NCBI RefSeq assembly: GCF_025770765.1
Contig: NZ_JANZKY010000012.1
Coordinates: forward strand, 62,001 to 126,000
Length of the DNA stretch: 64,000 nucleotides
Source: Propionivibrio soli
Lineage (GTDB): Bacteria > Pseudomonadota > Gammaproteobacteria > Burkholderiales > Rhodocyclaceae
Direction: 5' to 3'
Shown here: in pieces, positions 32,773-43,887 of the stretch
How positions within the stretch are numbered: the first letter of the stretch is position 1
How the letters are laid out: each line of letters starts with the position of its first letter
Made by a program: the position numbers and the translations under genes
The notes under the pieces: model-generated
What the model was told of the DNA's origin: nothing
The model's input: only the letters and a program-made list of their open reading frames with translations
Database searches by the model: none

Positions 32773-33543
32773 ATGATCCACCCGACAGCTATCGTTCATC
32801 CCGACGCACGCCTTGGAGCCAACGTATCGGTAGGCGCCTATTCGATTATCGGCGAGCACGTGGAGATTGGAGACAATACGTGGATTGGCCCGCATGTCGT
32901 AGTTTCCGGCCATACGCGTATCGGATGTGACAATCGAATATTCCAGTTCTGCTCAATCGGTGAGATACCCCAAGACAAGAAATATGGAGGGGAGCCGACG
33001 CGCCTCGAAATTGGCGACCGGAACACCATACGGGAGTTCTGTACATTCAATCTAGGCACCGCTCAGGACGTAGGAGTTACGCGGTTAGGTGATGACAACT
33101 GGATAATGGCATACGTCCATATTGCTCATGACTGCCAAGTGGGCAATCGGACGACCTTCGCGAACAACTCGCAATTGGCTGGCCATGTTCATATAGATGA
33201 TTGGGCAATTCTTGGCGGGTATACAGGGGTTCACCAGTTCTGCCGTATCGGTGCTCATACAATGACGGCAGTAGGAACAGTGGTTCTGCAAGATATCCCT
33301 CCCTACGTCATGGCTGCGGGCAATACGGCCACCCCTTTTGGAATCAACGCGGAGGGGCTGAAGCGTCGTGGATTCTCCTCGGACGCATTGATGGCTCTTA
33401 AGCGTGCTTATCGGACGCTCTACAAGTCTGGCTTGATGCTTGAGGAGGCTCGCGCGAAGCTTGAAGCAGATGTCTCCGAGCATCCCGAGATACAGCCTAT
33501 TCTGGATTTTCTTTCGGTTTCGAAGCGCGGCATCATTCGATGA
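32773..33543 (+). CDS. lpxA: UDP-N-acetylglucosamine acyltransferase
   Basis: First enzyme of lipid A synthesis. 256 residues. Hexapeptide repeats begin at [20 protein letters not shown]; the catalytic histidine is in [12 protein letters not shown], and the C-terminal helical domain starts at [23 protein letters not shown] at 32773, 16 bases after fabZ. Its TGA shares bases with the lpxB ATG (ATGA). Confidence 0.97.
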   Translation: MIHPTAIVHPDARLGANVSVGAYSIIGEHVEIGDNTWIGPHVVVSGHTRIGCDNRIFQFCSIGEIPQDKKYGGEPTRLEIGDRNTIREFCTFNLGTAQDVGVTRLGDDNWIMAYVHIAHDCQVGNRTTFANNSQLAGHVHIDDWAILGGYTGVHQFCRIGAHTMTAVGTVVLQDIPPYVMAAGNTATPFGINAEGLKRRGFSSDALMALKRAYRTLYKSGLMLEEARAKLEADVSEHPEIQPILDFLSVSKRGIIR

Positions 33544-34721
33544 CCTCATCGCTGGTCCGCATTGCGATGGTGGCCGGCGAGGCATCGGGAGATTTGCTCG
33601 CCAGTCACCTTATCCAAGCGCTCAAAACCAGGCTCCCAAACGCCGTGTTCTATGGCGTGGGGGGGCCTCGAATGGCGGGAAAAGGCTTTGAGGCGTGGTA
33701 TCCGCTTGAGAAACTGGCTGTGCGCGGATACGTTGAGGTACTAAAGCATTATCGCGAGCTGAGGAGCATACGCGATGACATCAAGCGCCGCTTGCTTGCC
33801 GACCCACCGGACTGCTTTATCGGTGTTGATGCGCCCGATTTCAATCTGAATATTGAAAGGGCAATGAAGAAGGCTGGCGTGCCGGCTATACATTACGTCA
33901 GTCCTTCGATCTGGGCTTGGCGAGGAAAGCGAATCCACACAATCGGAGCATCGGTTTCGCTGGTCCTGGCGCTGTTTCCGTTCGAGCCAGCACTGTATGA
34001 AAAACAGGGGATACCGGTTCGTTATGTTGGCCACCCGCTCGCCGATATTCTGCCGATAGATGATCAGAGGGCGGCGGCGCGGGATCTCCTCGGGCTTTCG
34101 GCTACTCAGCCTGTGTTTGCCTTGTTACCGGGAAGTCGCCAATCCGAGTTGCAGTATATGGCGGATACCTTCATTGAGGCGGCACGAGAGCTCAGTAAGA
34201 AGCTGCCGGACGCGAGCTTCCTTGTTCCGATGGCTACTCGCGAAACTCGCCTGTTGTTCGAGGAAGCACGGTATCGCTGCAAAGCTGACGATTTGCCGAT
34301 ACGGATCTTGTTTGGCCACTCACATGACGCGATGGCGGCGTCGGACGCCGTCCTCGTCGCGAGTGGGACGGCAACGTTGGAAGCTGCGCTACTCAAACGC
34401 CCAATGGCAGTCGCTTACAAGATGGCACCGCTGTCTTTCCGCTTGATGCGTAGGATGGGCTATCTCCCCTACATCGCATTACCTAACATTCTCGCTGGCA
34501 AGTTCGTCGTCCCCGAGTTCATTCAGGATGATGCGAGTCCCGAGAACCTGGCACAAACCCTGTACAATTTCTATGTGGACCGGGCGGCGAGGGCGCGTAT
34601 TAGCGACGTTTTCCGGGATATGCACCTACGGCTGAGGCGCAATACGGCGGATGTTGCGGCAGATGCCGTGATTGAGTGTTTTACCGAATTCCGTGGAACG
34701 AATACCGCTATTGCCTGCTGA
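33540..34721 (+). CDS. lpxB: Lipid-A-disaccharide synthase
   Basis: Peripheral inner-membrane glycosyltransferase (GT19) that joins UDP-2,3-diacylglucosamine and lipid X. 393 residues. [47 protein letters not shown] and [13 protein letters not shown] are family signatures, all present. ATG at 33540 overlaps the lpxA stop by four bases. The 3' end overlaps the probable rnhB start. Confidence 0.97.
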   Translation: MTSSLVRIAMVAGEASGDLLASHLIQALKTRLPNAVFYGVGGPRMAGKGFEAWYPLEKLAVRGYVEVLKHYRELRSIRDDIKRRLLADPPDCFIGVDAPDFNLNIERAMKKAGVPAIHYVSPSIWAWRGKRIHTIGASVSLVLALFPFEPALYEKQGIPVRYVGHPLADILPIDDQRAAARDLLGLSATQPVFALLPGSRQSELQYMADTFIEAARELSKKLPDASFLVPMATRETRLLFEEARYRCKADDLPIRILFGHSHDAMAASDAVLVASGTATLEAALLKRPMAVAYKMAPLSFRLMRRMGYLPYIALPNILAGKFVVPEFIQDDASPENLAQTLYNFYVDRAARARISDVFRDMHLRLRRNTADVAADAVIECFTEFRGTNTAIAC

Positions 34722-35286
34722 GGCGTTGGTCTGCGGAGTCGACGAGGCGGGCCGCGGCCCTCTGGCAGGGCCAGTCGTCGCGGCAGCGGTGATTCTCGAT
34801 CCTTGCGATCCGATTGACGGCTTGGACGATTCGAAGAAACTATCCACCAAACGCAGAGAGTTTCTTGCGATCGAGATTCGGAAACGGGCAGTGGCGTGGG
34901 CGGTCGCGGAGGCAAGCGTCGAGGAAATCGACCGCCTCAACATACTGCATGCGAGCATGCTTGCCATGCGGCGTGCTGTGGGCGCGCTCCTTCCCGTTCC
35001 CGTGCGCGCCCTCATCGACGGTAACCGTTGCCCAGCGCTCGATTGCCCAGCGGAGGCGATCATCGGTGGCGATGGAAAGGTGGCGGCTATTGCGGCTGCT
35101 TCTATTCTCGCCAAGACAGTACGTGACGCCGGCATGGCGCGTTTGCATGAGGATTATCCTGCCTACGGCTTCGATCGGCATATGGGGTATCCAACCGCCC
35201 AACATTTGCAGGCGCTGCAGGAACACGGACCGTGCCCTGTCCACCGGCGTTCGTATGCGCCGGTTGCGCAACTCATCCTGCTATGA
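34693..35286 (+). CDS. rnhB: Ribonuclease HII
   Basis: Cleaves RNA in RNA-DNA hybrids and removes misincorporated ribonucleotides. [21 protein letters not shown] holds the first acidic residues; [13 protein letters not shown] and the [21 protein letters not shown] motif follow. About 197 residues from GTG at 34693; TTG at 34672 would give 204. Both starts lie inside lpxB, as is usual for this pair, and neither has a clear ribosome binding site, so the start is uncertain. The stop overlaps the next ATG (ATGA). Confidence 0.94.
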   Translation: MERIPLLPAEALVCGVDEAGRGPLAGPVVAAAVILDPCDPIDGLDDSKKLSTKRREFLAIEIRKRAVAWAVAEASVEEIDRLNILHASMLAMRRAVGALLPVPVRALIDGNRCPALDCPAEAIIGGDGKVAAIAAASILAKTVRDAGMARLHEDYPAYGFDRHMGYPTAQHLQALQEHGPCPVHRRSYAPVAQLILL

Positions 35287-36065
35287 AACGTGTCGTTTCG
35301 CGTGACAACGCGGATTTCAAGCTTTTGAAGAAGCTCTGCCATAGCGGCAGGGACCGGCGGAAATCAAACAAAATCGTCCTTGAGGGAGCGCATCTCGTCG
35401 ATGCGTACATGCAGCGCCTGGGGCTACCAGAGATGGTGGTTGTCAGCGAAAGTGGCCTTGGCGTCGCGGAGATAGCTGGGCAGCTGCAGTATGTTGCGGG
35501 CGAAGCTCCGGTGATTCTCCTTGAAGATTCTCTATTTTCAGATCTGGCTTCATTGGAAACACCGAGCGGGATTATGGCGGTTGGGCCGGTTCCCGCTGAC
35601 GCAGGGATGATCGCCTACGATCGGGATTCGGTGGCGCTGGATGGAGTGCAGGACCCTGGAAACGTCGGCTCTATTCTGCGTAGTGCGGCAGCAGCAGGGT
35701 TCTCTCAAGTGCTTCTTTCATCCGACTGCGCGCACGCATGGTCGCCCAAAGTCCTTCGCTCCGCGATGGGAGCACATTTTCTGATCGAGATTCATGAAAT
35801 GTGCGATTTGCCGTCGTTTGTTCGGAGCTTTAGCGGCCAGGTCGTCGTGACCGAAGTCGCGGCCGATCGGGATCTGTACGCGGCCGATCTTCGGACACCC
35901 TCGGCATGGGTGTTTGGAAGCGAAGGCAGGGGCGTGCGACCCGATGTTGCTGCGGCAGCAAAAACGCACGTTCGTATTCCCATGCCCGGCTCGACTGAGT
36001 CTCTTAATGTGGCCGCAGCCGCAGCCATCTGTCTATTTGAGACGGTCCGTCAGCGGCGAAACTGA
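35283..36065 (+). CDS. TrmH/SpoU family RNA methyltransferase
   Basis: A 260-residue SPOUT 2'-O-ribose methyltransferase. An N-terminal substrate-binding domain ([28 protein letters not shown]) is followed by the knotted domain: [20 protein letters not shown] (motif 1), [10 protein letters not shown] (motif 2) and [19 protein letters not shown] (motif 3). Related to RlmB and to TrmH-type rRNA methylases, but the exact target base cannot be read from the sequence. ATG at 35283 overlaps the rnhB stop. Confidence 0.9.
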   Translation: MKRVVSRDNADFKLLKKLCHSGRDRRKSNKIVLEGAHLVDAYMQRLGLPEMVVVSESGLGVAEIAGQLQYVAGEAPVILLEDSLFSDLASLETPSGIMAVGPVPADAGMIAYDRDSVALDGVQDPGNVGSILRSAAAAGFSQVLLSSDCAHAWSPKVLRSAMGAHFLIEIHEMCDLPSFVRSFSGQVVVTEVAADRDLYAADLRTPSAWVFGSEGRGVRPDVAAAAKTHVRIPMPGSTESLNVAAAAAICLFETVRQRRN

Positions 36066-36077
36066 GGTGCTCGCCTT

Positions 36078-36524
36078 TTAGGTTTTTACTCGCATAAGAC
36101 GCGCTTTTTCGCGCGCCCAGTCGCGTTCCTTCTCGGCTTCCCGCTTGTCATGTTGCTTCTTGCCTTTGGCCAAACCGACCTCAACTTTGATACGACCATG
36201 TTCAAAGTGTAGATCGAGGGGCATCAAGGTATACCCGGCTCGCTCCACTAAGCCGATCAACTTGCTGATTTCTTTCGCATGAAGAAGCAGCTTTCTGGTT
36301 CTCACCGGATCAGGGTGCACATGAGTAGAGGCCTCGGCTAGCGGTGTAATGTGCATCCCGAACAGAAAGATCTCGCCGCTACGGATGGTGACATAGGCCT
36401 CCTTGATGTTGGATCTGCCGGCACGGATTGCCTTAACCTCCCACCCCTCCAGTGCAATGCCGGCCTCGAACTTTTCCTCGATAAAGTAGTCGTGAAAGGC
36501 TTTCTTGTTGGTAACGATACTCAT
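36078..36524 (-). CDS. smpB: SsrA-binding protein SmpB
   Basis: Binds tmRNA and carries it into stalled ribosomes for trans-translation. 148 residues: [28 protein letters not shown] is the N-terminal OB-fold signature (given in part), and [20 protein letters not shown] the basic C-terminal tail. ATG at 36524 on the minus strand. Convergent with the methyltransferase and divergent from ratA, the usual smpB-ratA arrangement. Confidence 0.97.
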   Translation of the reverse strand: MSIVTNKKAFHDYFIEEKFEAGIALEGWEVKAIRAGRSNIKEAYVTIRSGEIFLFGMHITPLAEASTHVHPDPVRTRKLLLHAKEISKLIGLVERAGYTLMPLDLHFEHGRIKVEVGLAKGKKQHDKREAEKERDWAREKARLMRVKT

Positions 36525-36599
36525 GTGCGGCTCTCAAAAGCGTACTAGGCGGCGATGCTAAAATGGCAGATTCTACAGGACTCACGAGGTACCGTTCGG

Positions 36600-37043
36600 A
36601 TGGCGCTTGTTGAGAAATCCGTTTTGATAGCCAGATCAGCAGAACAAATGTTCGATCTCGTGGACAACGTCGAAGACTATCCCGAGTTTTTACCATGGTG
36701 CAGCGATACTCGGGTGGATTTTCGGGACGTGACCAAGACGGTGGCGACACTGCATATCAGTTTTCTGAGTGTCAAATCACATTTCACGACTGAGAATCTG
36801 AAAGAAAGACCATTGCGTATGAGCCTCCGGTTGGTGGACGGCCCATTTCGCCGTCTCGAAGGATCATGGTTGTTTCGACCGTTGGCGGAGAATGCCTGCA
36901 AGGTCGAATTCAAATTGTCCTATGAGTTTTCTAGTCGGGTATTCGAACGGATTATCGGGCCTGTCTTCGGGCAAATAACGACTACCTTTGTCGACGCTTT
37001 CGTAAAGCGAGCGGATGAGGTATATGGAGACTCCAATGGCTGA
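36600..37043 (+). CDS. ratA: RatA / Coq10-like START-domain protein
   Basis: A 147-residue SRPBCC (START) protein. MALVEKSVLIARSAEQMFDLVDNVEDYPEFLPWC is the family N-terminus (abridged: SAEQMFDLVDNVEDYPEFLP). Homologues include yeast Coq10, which binds ubiquinone, and E. coli RatA, reported to inhibit 70S ribosome formation; which role applies is undecided. ATG at 36600, divergent from smpB over 75 bases. It overlaps the downstream gene by 8 bases. Confidence 0.92.
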   Translation: MALVEKSVLIARSAEQMFDLVDNVEDYPEFLPWCSDTRVDFRDVTKTVATLHISFLSVKSHFTTENLKERPLRMSLRLVDGPFRRLEGSWLFRPLAENACKVEFKLSYEFSSRVFERIIGPVFGQITTTFVDAFVKRADEVYGDSNG

Positions 37044-37356
37044 AGTGATGCGCGTCGAGGTCGCTTATGCTCGCTTGGAAAAGCAGGAGCTTTTTTCGGT
37101 AACACTTCCGTTCGGCGCGACGGTTCGCGATGCTGTAGAGGCGGCGGGCGTTTTGGCAAAGTATGCGGAAATCGACCTAGCCAAAAACAAATTGGGGGTT
37201 TTCGGCAAGCTTGTGAAGCCGGATACGCCGCTCCGCGATCACGATCGTGTGGAAATTTACCGGCCTTTGATTGCCGACCCCAAAGAAGTGCGCAGACAGC
37301 GCGCAGCAGAAGGCAAGCAAATGAAGAAAGGGGCGGGGGAGGCGGAGAACGAGTGA
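37036..37356 (+). CDS. RnfH/RatB (UPF0125) ubiquitin-fold protein
   Basis: A 106-residue small beta-grasp protein: RVEVAYARLEKQELFSVTL at the start, KLGVFGKLVKPDTPLRDHDRVEIYRPL in the centre (abridged), matching UPF0125. The function is not settled. The ATG at 37036 (MAEVMRVEV) is favoured, with GGAG six bases before it; ATGs at 37015 and 37024 are in frame but inside ratA. It is the usual partner of ratA. Confidence 0.9.
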   Translation: MAEVMRVEVAYARLEKQELFSVTLPFGATVRDAVEAAGVLAKYAEIDLAKNKLGVFGKLVKPDTPLRDHDRVEIYRPLIADPKEVRRQRAAEGKQMKKGAGEAENE

Positions 37357-37413
37357 CTAAGCTCGCCCGCGGCACGAACCTTCTTTAGTGTCGCGGAACT
37401 ACGTCTGAGCTGG

Positions 37414-37854
37414 TTATTTACAAGAGAGCTCTACCGCTCGCCGTGCCTTAGCCAATTCCTGCTCGCGTTGTGCGTCTTCGAGGAAGTACCGTTCTCCCTT
37501 GTCGTCGCGCATCGCGACGCGTTCTCCTGATTCCAATAACTGAACATTCCGGCGCGCGTTCTCGCAATTCTCTTTCTTGTCAGCCGCGGCTTGCTGTTCC
37601 TTGTTGGCCTTTGTCGTGCTCTCTTGGGCTTCCTTTTGACGCTTACGGAATTCAAGATCTCGCTCGGCGGTTGTCTTTTGTCCCGCAGTGTCTTGGGCCG
37701 ATGGAGCTTCTATTCTCTTTTGCTCGCGGGCCTTTCCTGCAGGAGGCTTGTCCGAAATAATCGTTTTCCCATTTTCGTCCTTCCACTGGTAAATCTGAGC
37801 ACTAGCTGCACTGGCGGCAAACAGAGCAATCACGGCAAAAACGAAGCGTCTCAT
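37414..37854 (-). CDS. DUF4124 domain-containing secreted protein
   Basis: A 146-residue exported protein. Signal peptide FVFAVIALFAASAASAQ, then the DUF4124 core IYQWKDENGKTIISDKPP and a long K/E/Q-rich region (DLEFRKRQKEAQES) that is probably helical. The ATG at 37854 has AAGG six bases upstream; the ATG at 37860 is directly behind that sequence and less likely. Function unknown. Divergent from guaB. Confidence 0.8.
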   Translation of the reverse strand: MRRFVFAVIALFAASAASAQIYQWKDENGKTIISDKPPAGKAREQKRIEAPSAQDTAGQKTTAERDLEFRKRQKEAQESTTKANKEQQAAADKKENCENARRNVQLLESGERVAMRDDKGERYFLEDAQREQELAKARRAVELSCK

Positions 37855-37882
37855 GGTCATCCTTACATTGCGGAGCATGCTG

Positions 37883-37888
37883 TATAAT
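37883..37888 (+). promoter_or_regulatory. guaB promoter -10 element
   Basis: A perfect TATAAT lies 28 bases before the guaB ATG, giving a leader of about 20 bases. No good -35 is present at 16-18 bases (the best is TTACAT at 37863-37868, spacing 14), so the promoter may depend on an activator or upstream element. It overlaps the start region of the divergent DUF4124 gene. Confidence 0.5.
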
Positions 37889-37913
37889 ACTTATTTGTGA
37901 CCCCGGATTATAG

Positions 37914-39380
<1,467 letters not shown>

Positions 39381-39397
39381 TCGCGAACGCGAACAGT

Positions 39398-39418
39398 AGG
39401 GCGGCTAAAAGCCGCCCT
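39398..39418 (+). terminator. guaB-guaA intercistronic hairpin
   Basis: A perfect 9-bp stem AGGGCGGCT / AGCCGCCCT with an AAA loop, followed by TGTTAATT. It lies in the 60-base guaB-guaA spacer, so it is probably a partial terminator or a processing/stability element that lowers guaA relative to guaB, unless guaA has its own promoter. Confidence 0.6.
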
Positions 39419-39440
39419 TGTTAATTCGGGGCTTGGAAAC

Positions 39441-41006
39441 ATGGCGCATCAGAAAATACTCATCCTGGATTTCGGTTCTCAGGTTACGCAGCTTATTGCT
39501 CGTCGCGTCCGGGAACAGCAGGTGTACTGCGAGTTGCATCCCTTTGACGTGAGCGAAGAGTTCATTCGCTCCTTCCGACCCCAAGGGATTATTCTTTCTG
39601 GCGGTCCGAATTCGGTTTACGAAGCGGCCGATTGGCGGGCGCCGCAGGTTGTTTTCGAACTCGGCGTTCCCGTTCTTGGCATCTGCTATGGCATGCAGAC
39701 GATGGCCGAGCAACTAGGAGGAAAGGTAGAGACTTCAGGAAAGCGCGAATACGGTTACGCCGAGATACGTGCGCGGGGCCACTCCAAGTTGTTTGAAGGG
39801 ATTCAGGATCGCGTAAATGGCGAAGGGCACGGCCTACTAGATGTCTGGATGAGTCACGGTGACAAGGTGACGGAGTTACCAGCCGGCTTCAAAGTCATTG
39901 CCTGCAGCGAAGCGTGCGCTATCGCCGCGATGGCGGACGAAGCACGGCGGTTCTATGCGGTACAGTTTCACCCGGAAGTAACGCACACCATCAAAGGCAA
40001 GGAAATATTCGCCCACTTCGTGCACGACATCTGCGGGTGCGGCCATGACTGGAATATGCCGGACTATGTGAACGAAGCCATCGTGAAGGTGCGTGAGCAG
40101 GTGGGAGGCGACGAAGTCATCCTTGGTCTGTCGGGAGGGGTCGATTCTTCGGTAGTGGCGGCCCTCTTGCATCGCGCTATAGGCGAACAATTAACCTGCG
40201 TATTTGTTGACAACGGCCTGCTGCGCCTCAACGAGGCCGAGCAGGTGATGAAAACGTTTGCCACGAATCTGGGCGTTAAGGTGATTCATGTAGATGCCAG
40301 CGAGCAGTTCATGGGCCACCTCAAAGGAGTATCCGATCCCGAGGCAAAGAGAAAAATCATCGGGCGGGAATTCGTCGAGGTCTTTCAAGCGGAATCGAAA
40401 AAGCTGTCCAATGCGAAGTGGTTGGCGCAAGGAACGATTTATCCTGACGTAATTGAGTCGGCCGGTGGCAAGACCAAGAAGGCGCATACGATCAAGAGCC
40501 ACCACAATGTGGGTGGCTTGCCGGAAACACTGAACTTGAAGTTGTTGGAGCCTTTGCGCGAGCTCTTCAAGGACGAAGTCCGCGAGTTGGGCATCGCGCT
40601 CGGCTTGCCAAGGGAAATGGTCTATCGGCATCCATTCCCCGGCCCGGGTCTTGGAGTTCGCATTCTCGGTGAAGTGAAGAAGGAGTATGCGGATCTTCTA
40701 CGCCGCGCTGACGCAATTTTCATCGACGAGCTTCGGGCCTCAGATTGGTATGACAAGACGAGCCAAGCTTTTGCAGTATTCCTGCCCGTTAAGTCTGTGG
40801 GGGTGATGGGTGACGGTCGAACGTACGAGTACGTGGTCGCGCTTCGTGCCGTCCAAACGCAGGACTTCATGACTGCGCACTGGGCGGAGCTACCGCATAG
40901 CCTTCTGGGTAAGGTTTCGAACCGTATCATTAACGAAGTTCGCGGTATTAATCGAGTGGTGTACGACATTTCCGGTAAACCACCCGCAACGATCGAGTGG
41001 GAGTGA
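39441..41006 (+). CDS. guaA: GMP synthase (glutamine-hydrolysing)
   Basis: Aminates XMP to GMP. 521 residues. N-terminal class I glutaminase with nucleophile in [13 protein letters not shown] and the His/Glu pair in [10 protein letters not shown]; then the ATP pyrophosphatase loop [15 protein letters not shown], and the C-terminal dimerisation domain with [14 protein letters not shown]. Start ATG at 39441 ([14 protein letters not shown]). Intact and of standard length. Confidence 0.98.
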   Translation: MAHQKILILDFGSQVTQLIARRVREQQVYCELHPFDVSEEFIRSFRPQGIILSGGPNSVYEAADWRAPQVVFELGVPVLGICYGMQTMAEQLGGKVETSGKREYGYAEIRARGHSKLFEGIQDRVNGEGHGLLDVWMSHGDKVTELPAGFKVIACSEACAIAAMADEARRFYAVQFHPEVTHTIKGKEIFAHFVHDICGCGHDWNMPDYVNEAIVKVREQVGGDEVILGLSGGVDSSVVAALLHRAIGEQLTCVFVDNGLLRLNEAEQVMKTFATNLGVKVIHVDASEQFMGHLKGVSDPEAKRKIIGREFVEVFQAESKKLSNAKWLAQGTIYPDVIESAGGKTKKAHTIKSHHNVGGLPETLNLKLLEPLRELFKDEVRELGIALGLPREMVYRHPFPGPGLGVRILGEVKKEYADLLRRADAIFIDELRASDWYDKTSQAFAVFLPVKSVGVMGDGRTYEYVVALRAVQTQDFMTAHWAELPHSLLGKVSNRIINEVRGINRVVYDISGKPPATIEWE

Positions 41007-41088
41007 GGCTGGCGTCGATTGAGCCGCATTGTTGTCCAATGTCTCATACACCGGACAACAATGACCGTATTCTCGGAGGCCTTTCGCT

Positions 41089-41676
41089 ATGTATTCACAG
41101 CCGTCACTGCCGGGGATTGGTGCCGCGCCCATACCGACAGACCGGCTATTCTTCGCGATCTTTCCGGAAATGGACGCTGCTCGCCGCATTGCAAAGCTCG
41201 CGCGAGGCTTCGGCCTAGAACACGGACTCAGCGGAGCGTTCCTCGCTGCGGAGAGACTTCATATTTCTTTGCACCACGTTGGTGATTTCGCGGGATTGCC
41301 GCAGGGTACTCTCGCGATGGCAGGCAAAGCGGGAAGTGCGGCCGCAGCCGTTACTCCGGCGTTCGAGGTCGAGTTCGATCAGGTGGAGAGTTTCCGCGGG
41401 GGGGCGGACAATCATCCGTTCGTTTTGAGCGGAAATCATGGGATTATTGCGTTATCAGCGTTTTGCAAGACGCTCGGGGGCGCTATGGAGAAAACGGGGT
41501 TCAAGCTTCTGGCGACGAGCTACAAGCCTCACATAACATTGTTGTATAGCGACGGCCATGTCGCTAGGCAACTGGTGGCGCCGATTACCTGGACGGCCCG
41601 GGAGTTTGCCTTGGTAAGAAGCCTGCTTGGTCGAAAGCAATACATCGTACTAGCGCGGTGGTCTCTATTGTCCTGA
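41089..41676 (+). CDS. thpR: RNA 2',3'-cyclic phosphodiesterase (2H family, ThpR type)
   Basis: A 195-residue 2H phosphoesterase. Two HxTx/HxSx motifs are present, RLHISLHHVG and YKPHITLLYS, the paired catalytic histidines of the family once called 2'-5' RNA ligase. RLFFAIFPEMDAARRI is the usual N-terminus, here preceded by about 17 extra residues from the ATG at 41089. The biological RNA substrate is unknown. It stands between guaA and the phosphatase with spacers of 82 and 100 bases. Confidence 0.88.
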   Translation: MYSQPSLPGIGAAPIPTDRLFFAIFPEMDAARRIAKLARGFGLEHGLSGAFLAAERLHISLHHVGDFAGLPQGTLAMAGKAGSAAAAVTPAFEVEFDQVESFRGGADNHPFVLSGNHGIIALSAFCKTLGGAMEKTGFKLLATSYKPHITLLYSDGHVARQLVAPITWTAREFALVRSLLGRKQYIVLARWSLLS

Positions 41677-41776
41677 GAAGAGCGGGTGTTGTGAGGTGAG
41701 TCAGTAGTAGTGCTATTTCAAGCATTCTTGGAGACCACAGAGTGGAACCGAGACCTGTTCGAGTAACCGCTTCAAG

Positions 41777-42298
41777 ATGAAACGCATCCTTTTTGTCTGC
41801 ATGGGGAATATTTGCCGTTCGCCCGCAGCCGAGGGCGTGGCCCGAGCGTTAGTCATGCGCACTGGGTTTGCGTCGTCTATCGAGGTGGCTTCCGCGGGAA
41901 CGCACGCTTACCACGAAGGCGAAACTCCTGACCCGCGAGTCAGGCAAATCGCCTCGGCTAGAGGTTACGACTTAAAAGGCATTCGTGCGCGGCGCATAAC
42001 GGGCAGCGATTTCGAGCGTTTTGATCGGATCCTTGCAATGGACTTGCAGAATCTTGAATTTCTCAAGCGTCGTTGCTTACCCGAGCACGTCGGTAAGATC
42101 GGGCTGTTTTTGGCTCATGATGACGGTTTCGGAGTCACTGAAGTCCCCGATCCCTATTACGGGAACTCCGAAGGTTTCGAAAGAGTATTCGATATGTGTG
42201 AGGTGGCGGCACGTCGCGTCATTTCCGAAACAATCACCTCGTGTCCGAGCACGCAGTCTGACCCGCCTACTCGAGCTTTTTCAGATAATCCTTCGTAA
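41777..42298 (+). CDS. Low-molecular-weight protein-tyrosine-phosphatase
   Basis: A 173-residue phosphatase with the P-loop CMGNICRSP (Cys8-x5-Arg-Ser from MKRILFVC) and the general acid in the C-terminal DPYYG motif. Related enzymes dephosphorylate bacterial tyrosine kinases of the Wzc type; such a kinase is encoded at 54580, so it could be its partner, although the genes are 12 kb apart. It overlaps the convergent LolA-like gene by 32 bases at the 3' ends. Confidence 0.92.
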   Translation: MKRILFVCMGNICRSPAAEGVARALVMRTGFASSIEVASAGTHAYHEGETPDPRVRQIASARGYDLKGIRARRITGSDFERFDRILAMDLQNLEFLKRRCLPEHVGKIGLFLAHDDGFGVTEVPDPYYGNSEGFERVFDMCEVAARRVISETITSCPSTQSDPPTRAFSDNPS

Positions 42299-43061
42299 AC
42301 ACCTTGTCCGGCAGATCACGAAGCTTCATGCTTCTGTACTCGAGGATTGATTGTTCGCCGCTCTTCAGTGCGTCTTCCATAACCAGCCGCGTCGGGCGAG
42401 CGCGTCCCTCCATCATCTGGAAGTTCTCATACTTGCAAGTCTTCAGTAGGCGGTTTGACAGGGAATAAAACTCGGCCTTGAATGGCCAGTTGTCTTTGTG
42501 TCGTACCCAGTACACGACTCGCTGGTACGTGACGCCACGGTCGACGGCGATGAGTTCCAGGACTTGATACGTTTCCCCATCAATGGTCTCTGTGCGGACG
42601 ATGCGCGGGTTATAGTCAGCGGCGAAGTTGGCGCGAGCGAGGTCGCCGTTCGCTACTTGTCCGGTCAGTCGTTGAGATAATGCTATACGGATAGGTTGCG
42701 ATACATCGGGCATGAAGACCCAGAGATCCCGTCCTTTCATCAGAATGATCTGACCTCGCTCGGAGGCAGGTTCCGTCACCATTACGACGGTATTGCTGTT
42801 GCCTTTCGAAAGAACACGATATTTCCGTACCTCGCCAGGCTGTCCCGCCTGCATGTTGGTGATGTTTACATCGACTTGAAATCCCTCGGACGGAAACCTC
42901 ACGAGGTCAGCTTTTTCGACGATGCTCTTGGCTACCGGGTCTTCAGCTTGAACGGCTGGAGAATTCTCTTGTGCGTAGGAATTGAACAGCAAGGTTGTAA
43001 TCACGAAGAGTGCAAACGTTACAACCTTGACACTTTTCCACCGGATAGTCATGATTTCCAT
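42267..43061 (-). CDS. Outer-membrane lipoprotein-sorting (LolA-like) protein
   Basis: A 264-residue exported protein. A signal peptide (VVTFALFVITTLLFNSYAQ) is followed by a LolA-like barrel domain with sequence typical of the 'outer membrane lipoprotein-sorting protein' family (PF17131 type): YRVLSKGNSNTVVMVTEPA, GRDLWVFMPDVSQPIRI, VVYWVRHKDNWPFKAEFY. Such proteins are found next to RND or FtsX-type transporters and are thought to carry lipid or lipoprotein cargo across the periplasm. Divergent from the ABC ATPase over 51 bases. ATG at 43061 is used; 43052 and a GTG at 43070 are alternatives. Confidence 0.85.
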   Translation of the reverse strand: MEIMTIRWKSVKVVTFALFVITTLLFNSYAQENSPAVQAEDPVAKSIVEKADLVRFPSEGFQVDVNITNMQAGQPGEVRKYRVLSKGNSNTVVMVTEPASERGQIILMKGRDLWVFMPDVSQPIRIALSQRLTGQVANGDLARANFAADYNPRIVRTETIDGETYQVLELIAVDRGVTYQRVVYWVRHKDNWPFKAEFYSLSNRLLKTCKYENFQMMEGRARPTRLVMEDALKSGEQSILEYRSMKLRDLPDKVFTKDYLKKLE

Positions 43062-43112
43062 AGTTTTCACCCATTTGTGCTAGCCGCGGGTCGGGGTGGC
43101 AGAGGACATCCA

Positions 43113-43874
43113 ATGAGCGTTGTTCGCATTGAACATGTGTATAAGGATTATCTGCTAGGTGACCAGAAAGTCCAAGCGCTCAAGGACATCACTTTGTCGT
43201 TCGATCCCGGCGTGTTTCTCGCGATCGCCGGTCCATCGGGAAGTGGCAAGACGACGTTGCTCAATCTCATCGGGTGCATCGATACTCCTACCAGCGGAAG
43301 AATCTTCATCAATGACCAGGACGTCTCGGGGCGAACGGCTGACGAGTTAGCCGATTTGCGTAACCGAACCATCGGCTTCATCTTCCAGACCTTCAATTTA
43401 CTCCCTGTACTTTCGGCTGCCGAGAACGTCGAATATCCTCTGCTTCAACGAGCTGACGTTACCAAAGAGGAACGGCAAAGGCGCGTGGAGTATTTCTTGG
43501 ACATTGTTGGCCTCGCCAAGTTTGCCGATCATCGACCTAATCAGTTAAGCGGAGGGCAGCGTCAGCGTGTAGCAATTGCGCGGGCTCTAGCAGTGCTTCC
43601 ATCCATTGTTCTCGCCGACGAACCGACTGCGAATCTTGACCATAAGACAGGCGAGGAAATCCTGAACCTAATGAAGAAAATCAACCGGTCTTTCAATACA
43701 ACGTTTATTTTTTCGACACATGACAAGCGGGTTATTGCGAAAGCCGACCGGTTGGTGAGGGTGGACGATGGAGAAATCTCGGCCCTGGGAGTGCGCTCGG
43801 AAAGCCGCTGGTCGCTTGCGCGGAATCGTCGATCGACCGATGTTGTCGCTCAAAACCAACAAGCCAACAATTAA
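43113..43874 (+). CDS. LolD/MacB-type ABC transporter ATP-binding protein
   Basis: A 253-residue ATPase: Walker A GPSGSGKTT (40-48), Q-loop FIFQTFNLLPVLSAAENV, signature LSGGQRQRVAIARAL, Walker B IVLADEPTANLDHKTGE and H-loop FIFSTHDKRV, all intact. The family drives FtsX-type permeases such as LolCE and MacB. No permease gene follows directly; the matching pair is at 49364-51822 on the same strand, 5.5 kb downstream. ATG at 43113 follows AGAGGACATCC. The DUF1302-type barrel starts 13 bases after its stop. Confidence 0.93.
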   Translation: MSVVRIEHVYKDYLLGDQKVQALKDITLSFDPGVFLAIAGPSGSGKTTLLNLIGCIDTPTSGRIFINDQDVSGRTADELADLRNRTIGFIFQTFNLLPVLSAAENVEYPLLQRADVTKEERQRRVEYFLDIVGLAKFADHRPNQLSGGQRQRVAIARALAVLPSIVLADEPTANLDHKTGEEILNLMKKINRSFNTTFIFSTHDKRVIAKADRLVRVDDGEISALGVRSESRWSLARNRRSTDVVAQNQQANN

Positions 43875-43887
43875 GGGAAAAGAGCTT

